A stretch of DNA of 64,000 nt from Bacillota bacterium (GTDB lineage Bacteria; Bacillota; Clostridia; Oscillospirales; Oscillospiraceae): assembly GCA_021770445.1 (NCBI GenBank), contig JAETQY010000004.1:44933-108932 (forward strand). Direction: 5' to 3'. A model generated the notes under the pieces. The model made no database searches, was not told the DNA's origin, and worked only from the letters and a program-made list of their open reading frames with translations. Both the position numbers and the translations under genes were made by a program. Positions 1 through 7,796 of this stretch are shown in pieces (positions within the stretch are counted from its first letter, which is position 1; each line of letters opens with the position of its first letter).

Positions 1-331
1 GGTCGTTGATAAGCTCTACCTTGAAGGGTTCGCCCTTCTCCTCCATGAACTTGATCGCCTCCGCTCGGGGCAGCTCGAACCGCTCCAGGCGTAGCTTCTC
101 CTTGCAGATCTTGCGCATCTCCGCCTCCAGCTCCTCCAGCTGACCCTCGGTGAAGGGCTCGGGGGTGTCGAAGTCGTAGTAGAAGCCGTTGTCAATGCTG
201 GGGCCGATGGCCAGGCGTACCTCTGGGTGGAGCCGCTTCATGGCCTGGGCCAGCACGTGGGAGCAGGTGTGCCAATAAGTTTTGCGGTACTCCTCGTTTT
301 CAAAGGTATACTGGTTGTTTTCTTCAGACAT
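1..331 (-). CDS. thrS: Threonyl-tRNA synthetase, N-terminal part (cut by window edge)
   Basis: The first 110 codons of a threonyl-tRNA synthetase, which charges tRNA-Thr in the cytoplasm. The reading begins MSEENNQYTFENEEYRKTYW and runs into the HTCSHVLAQAMKRLHP segment, the HxxxH zinc-type motif of the second additional (editing) domain, followed by IGPSIDNGFYYDFD, typical of the family. The usual N-terminal TGS domain is absent, as in some clostridial ThrRS. The ATG has AAGGAGG 8-9 bases upstream. A T-box leader lies directly upstream and supports the amino-acid assignment. The catalytic core lies outside the window. Confidence 0.9.
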   Translation of the reverse strand, partial: MSEENNQYTFENEEYRKTYWHTCSHVLAQAMKRLHPEVRLAIGPSIDNGFYYDFDTPEPFTEGQLEELEAEMRKICKEKLRLERFELPRAEAIKFMEEKGEPFKVELIND

Positions 332-360
332 GGTAATTCCTCCTTGTATTGGGGCAGGCA

Positions 361-603
361 ACAAAAAACGCTCCACCCCTGATAAAGTTCAGGGGTGAAG
401 CGGTAAGGCTCCACGGTTCCACCCTAATTACGGAAAGTACGATCTTCCGTCGCTCGTGACCTCTGTAACGGGAGGGCCCGGCCTGTTCCTCACAGGCGGC
501 TCCGGAGTGGTACCGGCCAGCTTCCGCGCGGGACGCTCACAGCCCTTGGCGTCCCTCTCTGAGCACTTTTTCTGGCCTCTTCTCCGTCAAAGCCATTTTT
601 GAC
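361..603 (-). promoter_or_regulatory. T-box riboswitch leader of thrS
   Basis: The minus strand carries the conserved T-box AGGGTGGAACCGTGG at 425-411. It is followed by a terminator stem ACCCCTGA/TCAGGGGT (375-382 and 389-396) and a T-run at 362-370. The 5' half has the long stem I expected for a leader, with an ACC triplet near 515 that could be the threonine specifier. In this family uncharged tRNA pairs with specifier and T-box and prevents termination. The specifier assignment is inference; the T-box and terminator are seen directly. Confidence 0.92.
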
Positions 604-609
604 AGGGCT

Positions 610-638
610 ACTATATCACCCGCCGGGGGAAATGTCAA
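610..638 (-). promoter_or_regulatory. Sigma-A promoter of the thrS leader
   Basis: TTGACA (638-633) and TATAGT (615-610) are separated by exactly 17 bases. The predicted start falls just before the T-box leader. Confidence 0.85.
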
Positions 639-671
639 GAGCCGGGGAGGATTTCGCCGCTCCGGCGGCGA

Positions 672-699
672 GTTACTTTGCCTACAGCGGCAAAGTAAC
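672..699. repeat. Short inverted repeat, dispersed-repeat type
   Basis: GTTACTTTGC (672-681) and GCAAAGTAAC (690-699) form a perfect 10-bp inverted repeat around CTACAGCG. It is followed by a second small palindrome GGGGCTCCGCCCC near 714-726. Nothing coding is evident between 640 and 810. It looks like a REP/MITE-like dispersed element; copy number elsewhere cannot be seen here. Confidence 0.5.
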
Positions 700-810
700 C
701 AAAACGCCGTTTAGGGGCTCCGCCCCTAAAAACCCTTATCTGCGCCCACCGTCTTCAGCGCCGTGTTTGGGTCCCCTACCCGGCCTCCGGCCTTTGTCGG
801 AGGTGCGGCA

Positions 811-1653
811 TTACTTCTTTCGCACCACAAAGGTGAGGGCAAACCACACCGCCAGATACAGGGTGATGGCCGCCCCGGCGGAGCCCCCAACGTAGTAGGA
901 GGTCATCAGCCCGGCGATGCCGGCTAAGACCGCCCCCAGCAGGGAGAAAAGGTGGTACTGCCGCATATTCCGGGCCACGTTCCGGGCGGCGGCCCCGGGA
1001 AGGACCAGCAGGGAGTTGATGACCAGCAGGCCCACCCAGGTCATGGACAGGGTGACTACCACGGCGATGGCCATGGAGAACACCGTCTCCTGCCAGAACA
1101 CCCGGATTCCCCGGCTGTCTGCCAGGGCTGGGTGGACGGCGGAGAGCATGAGCTGGTTGAAGGAGGCCAGCCACAGCAGGACCACCAGCAGCAGGATCAG
1201 GGCCAGCAGGCCCACCTTGGCCGGCTCCACCGACAGGATATCGCCGATGAGCAGGTTGTTGAACCGGGTGAAGGACCGCCCCCCCAGGGTGGACAGGAAG
1301 ATGCCCAGGGCCACGGCGGTGGAGGAAAACACCCCGATCACCGTGTCGCTGGCCAGAGCGGAGCGGCGTTTGACCAGGTTGAACAGCAGCGCAAAGAGGA
1401 TAGCAAAGACCACGGCGGCCCAGGTGGGCTCGTGGAAGCCGCAGATTGCCCCGATGGCCATGCCGGTAAAGGCGGAGTGGCCCAATGCGTCGGAGAAGAA
1501 GGACATCCGGCTGTGGACCACCATGGTGGACAGGATGCCGAACAGAGGAGTAATCACTAAGACCGCTAGCAGGGCGTTCTTCATGAAGAACATGGACCCC
1601 GCCTCCGCCCACTCAAAGGGCAGCAGGTCCACCAGCGTATACCAGAGGCTCAT
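811..1653 (-). CDS. znuB: Zinc/manganese ABC transporter permease (ZnuB family)
   Basis: A 280-residue integral membrane protein of the ABC-3 family, the permease of a zinc or manganese importer. It starts MSLWYTLVDLLPFEW and contains about eight hydrophobic segments plus the conserved SFFSDALGHSAFTGMAIG stretch near residues 48-65. The ATG overlaps the stop of the ATPase gene as ATGA, so translation is probably coupled. A longer upstream reading in the same frame is rejected because it is a proline/glycine-rich shadow of the ATPase gene. It is the last gene of the nine-gene operon. Confidence 0.93.
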   Translation of the reverse strand: MSLWYTLVDLLPFEWAEAGSMFFMKNALLAVLVITPLFGILSTMVVHSRMSFFSDALGHSAFTGMAIGAICGFHEPTWAAVVFAILFALLFNLVKRRSALASDTVIGVFSSTAVALGIFLSTLGGRSFTRFNNLLIGDILSVEPAKVGLLALILLLVVLLWLASFNQLMLSAVHPALADSRGIRVFWQETVFSMAIAVVVTLSMTWVGLLVINSLLVLPGAAARNVARNMRQYHLFSLLGAVLAGIAGLMTSYYVGGSAGAAITLYLAVWFALTFVVRKK

Positions 1654-2453
1654 TGTCCGCCCCCCTTTCCCATCCGGAGATGGAAGGTCTCGAAGAACTC
1701 CGGGGAGGACAGGACCTCGTCCGGAGCGCCCGACTTGAGCACCCGGCGGTTCAGGAGAATCACCTTGTCGGCGAACTGGCCCAGGGTGGCGAAGTCGTGG
1801 GTGGACAGGAAGATGGACAGGTCGTACTGGGTGCGCAGCTCGTCCAGCATGTCCAGGAGCTGGTGCTCCCCCTCGATATCTACCCCGGACAGGGGCTCGT
1901 CCAAAATCAGAATGTGGGGCACCGGCTCCAGAGCCAGGGCCAGCAGCACCCGTTGGAGCTGTCCCCCGGACAGCCCCCCCATGGGCCGATTGAGGAGGTC
2001 CTCCCCGTGGACACGGGCCAGGCAGGCGGCCGCCCGGTCCCGGTACTTCTGGGGGATGGGCAGCCACACCGGCCATTTGGCGGTGGCGGCGGTGAAGAAG
2101 TCCAGCACCGACACCGGGTCCCCCCGGTCGAAGCTAGGGGCCTGGGGGACATAGCCCACCAGGGGCCGGGCCCCGCCGGTAATCTCGCCGTCGGCCAGCC
2201 GGATGGCCGGCCCCCCAGCGGGGGAGAAGGTAATCTTCCCCTTGTAGCTCATCTGGCCCAGAATGCTGCGGAAGAGGGTGGATTTCCCCGCCCCGTTGGG
2301 GCCGATGAGGGCCACGATCTCCCCGCAGTGGAGGTGGAAGGACACATCCTCCAGAATGGAGTCCCCCTCCAGCTTAACGGACAGCCCCTCCAGCTTCAGG
2401 CAGCAGGAGTCGGCGCAGCCGGCGGACAGCTTGCCGTGTTTGATCTTTCTCAT
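1650..2453 (-). CDS. znuC: Zinc/manganese ABC transporter ATP-binding protein
   Basis: A cytoplasmic ABC ATPase of about 267 residues that powers the metal importer. It has the Walker A motif GPNGAGKST, the signature LSGGQLQRV, the Walker B LILDEPLSGVD and the H-loop STHDF. The chosen ATG (MRKIKHGK) overlaps the substrate-binding-protein stop as ATGA. A TTG nine codons earlier would overlap that gene more deeply and is less likely. It is followed by the permease, also by a four-base overlap. Confidence 0.92.
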   Translation of the reverse strand: MRKIKHGKLSAGCADSCCLKLEGLSVKLEGDSILEDVSFHLHCGEIVALIGPNGAGKSTLFRSILGQMSYKGKITFSPAGGPAIRLADGEITGGARPLVGYVPQAPSFDRGDPVSVLDFFTAATAKWPVWLPIPQKYRDRAAACLARVHGEDLLNRPMGGLSGGQLQRVLLALALEPVPHILILDEPLSGVDIEGEHQLLDMLDELRTQYDLSIFLSTHDFATLGQFADKVILLNRRVLKSGAPDEVLSSPEFFETFHLRMGKGGGQ

Positions 2454-3427
2454 CCGTTGGGCACCGTCCCTTCCCCGCAAAATCCGTTGATAATACTGCG
2501 AACGTCCCAGCGCAGCTGGCCGTAGTGCGCCACCCCGCCAAACTCCGGGTCGGAGGCGTCAGGGCCGTCCATGATCATGGTCAGCCGGGCCACCCGGCAG
2601 CCGGTCTCCCGGCTGATGGCCTTGGCGGTGGCGTCGGAGCCGTTGACCTCGGTGAAGATCACCGGGATATCGTGCTCCTTGACCAGCTCCGTGATCTCCA
2701 CGATCTCATGGGCGGAGGCCTCGCTGCCCGCCTCCTCCTCGATGGCGGCCAGCAGGGGCAGATCGAAGGCTTTGGCAAAGTATTGGAAGCCGTCGTGGAA
2801 GGTGATCAGGCCAGGGACGCCCTGGGGCAGGTATTGCTCCAGCAGCGCCCGGGCCTCTTCCTCCACATGGAGGAGAATTTTCTCCGTCTTTATGGCGTTG
2901 TTCTCATATTCGGCGGTGTGGTCCGGGTCGGCCAGGACCATGCCTCCCCGCAGGTTGTCCGCCATGATCCGGGCGTTGGCCGGGTCCATCCAGTAGTGGG
3001 GGTCCCAATGGCCGTGGTCGTGTCCGTGCTCGTCCTCCTCGTCCTCGTCGTGGTGGTGGGACAGGTTCTCTAGCAGCTCCACCCCCTGGGAGCAGTCAAT
3101 CACCTGGGCATCGGAGGCGGCCAGGGCGTCCTCCAGGAATTCCTCCAGCCCTGCGCCGTTGAGGGCAATGACGTCGGCCCCCTCGATCTTCTTCATGTCC
3201 GCCATGGACAGGGTGTAGTCGTGAAGGCAGCTGGTGGTTCCGGTGTCTAGCCGCTCCACCGCCACACCGTCCACATTCTCCGCAAGGGAGGAGGCGAACA
3301 GGTAGATGGGATAGGTGGTACACACCACCGTCAGCCGGGGCTCCTCCTCCGCCGGGGTTCCGCAAAAGGGGAGGACCAAAAGGACCAGGAGAGCAGTCAG
3401 GATACAGATTAAAGACGTTTTTTTCAT
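2450..3427 (-). CDS. znuA: Zinc ABC transporter substrate-binding protein
   Basis: A 325-residue cluster A-I metal-binding protein. It has a hydrophobic N-terminal export segment (residues 1-22), then TVVCTTYPIYLFASSLA and CLHDYTLSMADMKKI with the first metal-ligand histidine. A His/Asp/Glu-rich loop at about residues 124-140 (HHHDEDEEDEHGHDHGH) is typical of zinc-specific members and sits just before the HYWMDP ligand. A cysteine at 22 (LPFC) is a poor lipobox, so lipid anchoring is uncertain. Its ATG overlaps the stop of the glycosyltransferase/CsaB gene, tying metal uptake to the surface-polysaccharide operon. No Zur-like operator was recognised. Confidence 0.93.
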   Translation of the reverse strand: MKKTSLICILTALLVLLVLPFCGTPAEEEPRLTVVCTTYPIYLFASSLAENVDGVAVERLDTGTTSCLHDYTLSMADMKKIEGADVIALNGAGLEEFLEDALAASDAQVIDCSQGVELLENLSHHHDEDEEDEHGHDHGHWDPHYWMDPANARIMADNLRGGMVLADPDHTAEYENNAIKTEKILLHVEEEARALLEQYLPQGVPGLITFHDGFQYFAKAFDLPLLAAIEEEAGSEASAHEIVEITELVKEHDIPVIFTEVNGSDATAKAISRETGCRVARLTMIMDGPDASDPEFGGVAHYGQLRWDVRSIINGFCGEGTVPNG

Positions 3428-5631
3428 AGCTTACCTTCCAGCAGCTCCAGCAGCAGCCGCTCATTTTCCCCGGCCGCCCGGGCCAACTGGGCGGACTTCT
3501 CCCGCAGGCGGGAGAGCACGCTGTCGTAATCGGCCATCAGCGCGTCCGCCCGACGGATGGCCTCCTCGCCGTCGAAGTGCTCCACATCGCCAGCGGCGGG
3601 CAGGTCCAGCTCCTCCAGATAGCTGGCCACCTTGGGGTCGTAGACCAGCCCCAGAGCGGGAACGGCCATCCGGGCGGCAAAAATCAGGGTGTGCAGCCGC
3701 ATGGCTACGCACAGCCGGGAGCGGCCCAGGATCCCCATCAGCTCCCGGGGCGTGCAGGAGACGTCCAGCACGTGGGCGGGCTCCTCCATCAGCCCTTGGA
3801 CCCGGGCAGTGACCTCCCGGTCCCGCTCGGGCTGCATCAGCAAAAACAGAATATTCAGTCCGTAGGTCCGGTGCAGGTGGTCGCACAGCCGGGCCAGCTG
3901 CACCCAGAAGTCCCCCACGTTCCGCCACTCCCGCACGGAGACCACCGCGAAGGGGGTTGTCCCCTCCAGCCCGGCGGCGGCCAGCAGCTCCGACCTCCGC
4001 TTCTCCCCCACCGGCTCCAGATGGAACACCGGGTCGGCGGTGACCTGAACGGGGCGGGTGACCCCCATCCTCTCCAGCTCCCGGGCGGAGGCGTGGTCCC
4101 GCAGGGTGACCAGGGAGGCGCTCTCCACCACCCGGCGTACCCGGCGGCGGTTGGCCGGCCGGCGCACCGGGCCGATGCCGTTGGCGTAGAGCATCACCGG
4201 CTTGCGGAGCAGCTGGGCACAGCGGATAACGGACAGGTAGTAGAGCAGTGACCGGGTGGAGGTGGCGTCCTGGAGCAGGCTCCCGCCTCCGGACAGCAGG
4301 GCGTCGCACCGGGCCAACGCCCGAAACACCCGCCACACCTGGAACCGGGGGACGGCCTCCACCTTGTACTGGCCCCGGGTCTGCTCCGGGTCGTTGGACA
4401 GCACCGTCACCGACACGTCGTCACTGGCGGAGCGGATGGCCCGGTGGATGGACTCCAGAATGGCGTCGTCCCCCGCGTTGCCGAAGCCGTAGTAGCCGCT
4501 CATGACCACATTGTATTTTCTTCTCCGCACCTGGTCATACATGGCCAGGCAGTCGGCCGCCATCCGGCGCACCGAGTAGTGGTCGAAGATCACCTGCCGG
4601 CCGTAGGCCCCCAGCTCCGCCTTCTCCTCCGGGGACAGACGGAAGGCGGCAATTACGTCGGCCAGCAGGGTTTTGGGGTCGGACAGGGGCAGGCCCCGGC
4701 AGCAGAAATTGCCCGCCTGGGCCTCGGCCAGCTTGTCCGGGGTAAACAGGCCGTGGTAGCCCTCGTTGCCCGCTACGATGACGGGCTTGGCTGCCGCCAT
4801 GGCCTCCAGCGCCGCCCGGGACACCCCCACGAACAAATCCCCCGCCGCCACGATCTCGTTGATGTCGGTGCGGGGGCCGGTCATGGTGACACAGGGGCGG
4901 CCCATCTGGCGGTTTATTTCCTCAGAGCGGGCCTTCAGCTTGTCGAAGACGTTGCCGCCCCCGGCGATGAGCAGCTGGATCCCGGGCACCGCCCGGTCCA
5001 GCTCCGGGGCCAGGTCGATAAGCTGGCCGGCCACCAGGGCCCGGTCCTCGTCCATGCGGCTGACGTAGGAGAGGATGGGCCTGTCCCGGTCCAGACCGAA
5101 CTGGTTGACCACCCGCTCCCCGGAGATATCCGGGGAGAACTTTCCAGTGTCGATGCCGTTGATGGTCACTGAGATGTGTTCAGCGGGCAGCCCGTACTCC
5201 CGGATGAGATAGGCCTTGATATCGTCGGACACCGCCACGGTGCGCTCCCCCCAGTCGGTGAGATAGCGCAGGGCGCCGCTGGCGTCAAAGACCCAGTGGG
5301 CGGTGGTGACAAAGGGCAGCTTCATCCTCTGGCACAGCCCGCCGCACAGAAAGGCGGGGATGCGGGCGTGGGCGTGGACCACGTCGGGCCGCTCCGCCCG
5401 AAGCACCCGGCGCAGAATGGACCGGGCCCGGCGCATATCCTTCACACTGCGCCGGTGCAAGGGGGCCTGGTAGTGGCGGATGCCGGCGGCCTCTATCTCC
5501 GGGACATAGACCCCCCCATTGGAGACGATGACCACGTCGTGGCCCTCGCTCTTCAGCTCCTTGGACAGCTCTACAATGTGGGTCTCCGCCCCGCCGATAT
5601 CCAGGCCCATTGTGGCCATTAGGATCTTCAT
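3424..5631 (-). CDS. Fused GT4 glycosyltransferase and CsaB-type polysaccharide pyruvyl transferase
   Basis: A 735-residue two-domain enzyme. Residues 1 to about 365 are a GT4/GT-B glycosyltransferase: MGLDIGGAETHIVELSKEL at the start, VVHAHARIPAF, NGIDTGKF and SRAALEAMAAAKPVI near the donor site. From about residue 373 (MSGYYGFGNAGDDAIL) to the end is a CsaB/WcaK-type pyruvyl transferase with DALLSGGGSLLQD, ANGIGPV and RLHTLIFA. CsaB adds ketal-linked pyruvate to wall polysaccharide, and SLH domains bind that polymer; a protein with SLH domains is encoded nearby at 11005. Both activities are usually separate proteins. The fusion reads continuously with no sign of a frameshift. It probably acts at the inner face of the membrane. 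Confidence 0.9.
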   Translation of the reverse strand: MKILMATMGLDIGGAETHIVELSKELKSEGHDVVIVSNGGVYVPEIEAAGIRHYQAPLHRRSVKDMRRARSILRRVLRAERPDVVHAHARIPAFLCGGLCQRMKLPFVTTAHWVFDASGALRYLTDWGERTVAVSDDIKAYLIREYGLPAEHISVTINGIDTGKFSPDISGERVVNQFGLDRDRPILSYVSRMDEDRALVAGQLIDLAPELDRAVPGIQLLIAGGGNVFDKLKARSEEINRQMGRPCVTMTGPRTDINEIVAAGDLFVGVSRAALEAMAAAKPVIVAGNEGYHGLFTPDKLAEAQAGNFCCRGLPLSDPKTLLADVIAAFRLSPEEKAELGAYGRQVIFDHYSVRRMAADCLAMYDQVRRRKYNVVMSGYYGFGNAGDDAILESIHRAIRSASDDVSVTVLSNDPEQTRGQYKVEAVPRFQVWRVFRALARCDALLSGGGSLLQDATSTRSLLYYLSVIRCAQLLRKPVMLYANGIGPVRRPANRRRVRRVVESASLVTLRDHASARELERMGVTRPVQVTADPVFHLEPVGEKRRSELLAAAGLEGTTPFAVVSVREWRNVGDFWVQLARLCDHLHRTYGLNILFLLMQPERDREVTARVQGLMEEPAHVLDVSCTPRELMGILGRSRLCVAMRLHTLIFAARMAVPALGLVYDPKVASYLEELDLPAAGDVEHFDGEEAIRRADALMADYDSVLSRLREKSAQLARAAGENERLLLELLEGKL

Positions 5632-5670
5632 ACCGCCCCTCCTGTCCTGGTAGAATCAGAGCTCTCCAAT

Positions 5671-6180
5671 TCAGTCCATGATCTCAACCACGCTGCCCAC
5701 AAAGGTGGCGCGGTTGGTCCGGTAGGTCCTGGAGGAGTTGACCCCCACCTCGTAGACCCGGTTAATGGTGTAGCTCCGGCCGTCGCTCACCCCGGAGCCC
5801 TTGACGGTGACCAGCAGGTCCACCGTGCCCTCCACCTCAATCTGAGGCAGGGTCCCGTCCGTCATGTCCTCGTAGAGCTGTAGGCCAGGGTCGTTGAGCA
5901 CCTGGACCTGGGTGATCTCCCCCACCGGCCCGCTGCCGCTGGAGTAGTTGGCGTCATAGACCTTATCTCCCACCCGGATGGCATCGGTGAGGTAATCCTC
6001 CAGCCCGGAGGCCCGGATCTGAAAGACGATGGACTGTTCCTTCACCGTGCCGGAGCCGGTGGGGGTGGCGTTGTTTTTGACGTACACCGCCGCAGCGATC
6101 ACCGCCACCGCGGCGATCACCAGTAGGTCGATGACGCTGATCTTGCCGAACAGCCGGCCGTCTCTGTCTATGATCTTCAT
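5671..6180 (-). CDS. DUF4330 family membrane-anchored protein (second copy)
   Basis: A 169-residue protein beginning MKIIDRDGRLFGKISVIDLLVI, the signature opening of DUF4330. It has one transmembrane helix at about residues 17-35 and an extracytoplasmic beta-rich domain. Function is not known. It overlaps the preceding DUF4330 gene by ATGA and is separated by about 40 bases from the GT4-CsaB fusion. DUF4330 genes commonly sit in polysaccharide loci, so a role in assembly or export of the surface polymer is inferred from context only. Confidence 0.8.
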   Translation of the reverse strand: MKIIDRDGRLFGKISVIDLLVIAAVAVIAAAVYVKNNATPTGSGTVKEQSIVFQIRASGLEDYLTDAIRVGDKVYDANYSSGSGPVGEITQVQVLNDPGLQLYEDMTDGTLPQIEVEGTVDLLVTVKGSGVSDGRSYTINRVYEVGVNSSRTYRTNRATFVGSVVEIMD

Positions 6181-6674
6181 TTCGCCACCTCCTCAATCGC
6201 CACCACAGGCCCGGCACCCATGTAGCCCAGCCCCCGCAGATAGGCGGTGCTGCCCACCCGCAGCTCGTAGCCGCCGTCCAGGACAATGGCGCTGTCAGTG
6301 ATCTGACAGGGGGACTCCAGAGTGAGCAGGATATCCTCAAACTGGTCCGTCTCCGCCCACACCTTCCGGAGGTTCTCCTCGTCCATCACCCGCCGGCGGC
6401 AGGGGACTGCCTCCACGGCCGCCACCTTGCCCACCACATAGTTCTTGATGTTGTCGGCCACCTGGTCCCCCTCCCGGATCAGCTCGCTGGTGCCGGGGAT
6501 GCACTTTTGCAGCCGGACGGTATACCGGACGCTGGAGGTGGCCGCGGGGACGGCCTCCTCGGGCAACCGGGGCTTCATGGCGTTCCACAGCAGGAAGGCC
6601 CCCACAGCCAGGGCCAGCACCAGAACGATACCGTCAAAGAGGTTCAGGCGCAGGCGGAATTTCTTCTGTTCCAT
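6177..6674 (-). CDS. DUF4330 family membrane-anchored protein (first copy)
   Basis: A 165-residue protein with a short basic N-terminus (MEQKKFRLRLNLFDGIVLVL), one transmembrane helix at about 13-33 and an outside domain with GDQVADNIKNYVVGKV. This parallels GDKVYDANYSSGSGPVGEI in the following gene, so the two are diverged tandem paralogues. It starts one base after the preceding glycosyltransferase stop. The biochemical role is unknown; a membrane-associated partner of the glycosyltransferases is inference. Confidence 0.75.
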   Translation of the reverse strand: MEQKKFRLRLNLFDGIVLVLALAVGAFLLWNAMKPRLPEEAVPAATSSVRYTVRLQKCIPGTSELIREGDQVADNIKNYVVGKVAAVEAVPCRRRVMDEENLRKVWAETDQFEDILLTLESPCQITDSAIVLDGGYELRVGSTAYLRGLGYMGAGPVVAIEEVAK

Positions 6675-7796
6675 TTATTCGGCTCCTTTCAGAATATCCA
6701 GGTAGATGTTCTCTGTATTTTGGGCGAAGGCCTCGCCGGTAAAGCTGCTCTCATAGAGCTCCCTCGCCCTTTGGCCCATGGACTCCCGCTCCTCAGGGCA
6801 ATCCATCAGCCGCTCCATGGCCTCCGCCAGGGCGGCGGCGTTCCGGCTGGGGAAAATCAGGCCAGTCTCGCTGTCCTTTACCACCCAGGGGTTACCGCCG
6901 TAGTCGCTGGCAATGGAGGGCAGCCCCAGGCTCATCCCCTCCAGCAGGGCCATAGAGGTGGCCTCAGTGCCGTAGGAGCAGTTGAGCTGCACATCCAGGA
7001 TGTTCAGCAGGGCGGCCACGTCGGACCGGAAGCCCAGCAGGCGGAGCCTGTCCTCCACGCCGGCCTCCCGGACGGCCAGGGCCAGCTCCTCCTCAAAGGG
7101 GCCGGTACCGGCCACCAGGACGGTGAAATCCTCCCGTCCCCGCTCTTTCAGCAGGCGGACTGCTTCCACCAGGTACAGGTGGCCCTTGTAGTCCTCCAGC
7201 CGGGCCAGGATGCCGAAAACCGCCGCCCCCGGCGGAAGGGACAGCGCCTCCCGCAGGGCGGAGCGCTCCTCCTCCGAGGTCCGGGGCACAGGGGCGGTGC
7301 CGTTCATCACCACCGTGATCTTCTTCGGCGACACGCCCCCCTGGACCAGGTTGTCCCGGGCGGCGGGGCTCACTGCGATGATTCGGTCGGCGTACCGCTC
7401 GTTGATTAGCTTGTTGATCCATCGGCCGGGGGGATACCGCAGCTTGGCGGGGACGGGAAAGGCGGAGTGCCGGCTGTACACCACCGGGATGCGGCAGCCC
7501 CTGGCCGCCACCCGCCCGGACAGACAGCCGTGGGTGTGGACCAGGTCGGGCTTCACCTCCCGGAACAGCTCCTTCAGCACCCCCACGTCCCCCCGGTCCC
7601 AGGACCGGTCGGCGATGCCGTCCACCTCATAGACCTGGGCTCCGGCCTCCTCCAGAGGGGCCTTGAGCAGGCTCCCCCGGGGTAGGGCGGCCAGCAGTTC
7701 AAAGCGGCTGCGGTCGGCGTAGCGCAGGTAGTTCAGCAGCACCCGGCCCGCCCCGCCGATGTTGGTGTCGCTGATGACGTTCATCACCCGGATCAT
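6675..7796 (-). CDS. GT4 family glycosyltransferase
   Basis: A 373-residue GT-B glycosyltransferase. The chosen ATG gives MIRVMNVISDTNIGGAGRVLLNYLRY, whose GGAGR glycine loop is the acceptor-side motif. Later come DLVHTHGCLSGRVAA, GILARLEDYKGHLYLVEAV and EATSMALLEGMSLGLPSIASDYGGN, the donor-binding EX7E-type region. The ATG overlaps the O-antigen ligase stop as ATGA; a longer upstream reading lies inside that gene and is rejected. It probably adds a sugar to a lipid-linked surface-polysaccharide precursor on the cytoplasmic side. Confidence 0.9.
   Translation of the reverse strand: MIRVMNVISDTNIGGAGRVLLNYLRYADRSRFELLAALPRGSLLKAPLEEAGAQVYEVDGIADRSWDRGDVGVLKELFREVKPDLVHTHGCLSGRVAARGCRIPVVYSRHSAFPVPAKLRYPPGRWINKLINERYADRIIAVSPAARDNLVQGGVSPKKITVVMNGTAPVPRTSEEERSALREALSLPPGAAVFGILARLEDYKGHLYLVEAVRLLKERGREDFTVLVAGTGPFEEELALAVREAGVEDRLRLLGFRSDVAALLNILDVQLNCSYGTEATSMALLEGMSLGLPSIASDYGGNPWVVKDSETGLIFPSRNAAALAEAMERLMDCPEERESMGQRARELYESSFTGEAFAQNTENIYLDILKGAE

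Noticed and set aside
811..2076. Longer 421-codon reading for the zinc permease
   Set aside because: The added N-terminus is a Pro/Gly/Arg shadow of the overlapping ATPase gene. The ATG at 1653 overlaps the ATPase stop and begins a proper permease.
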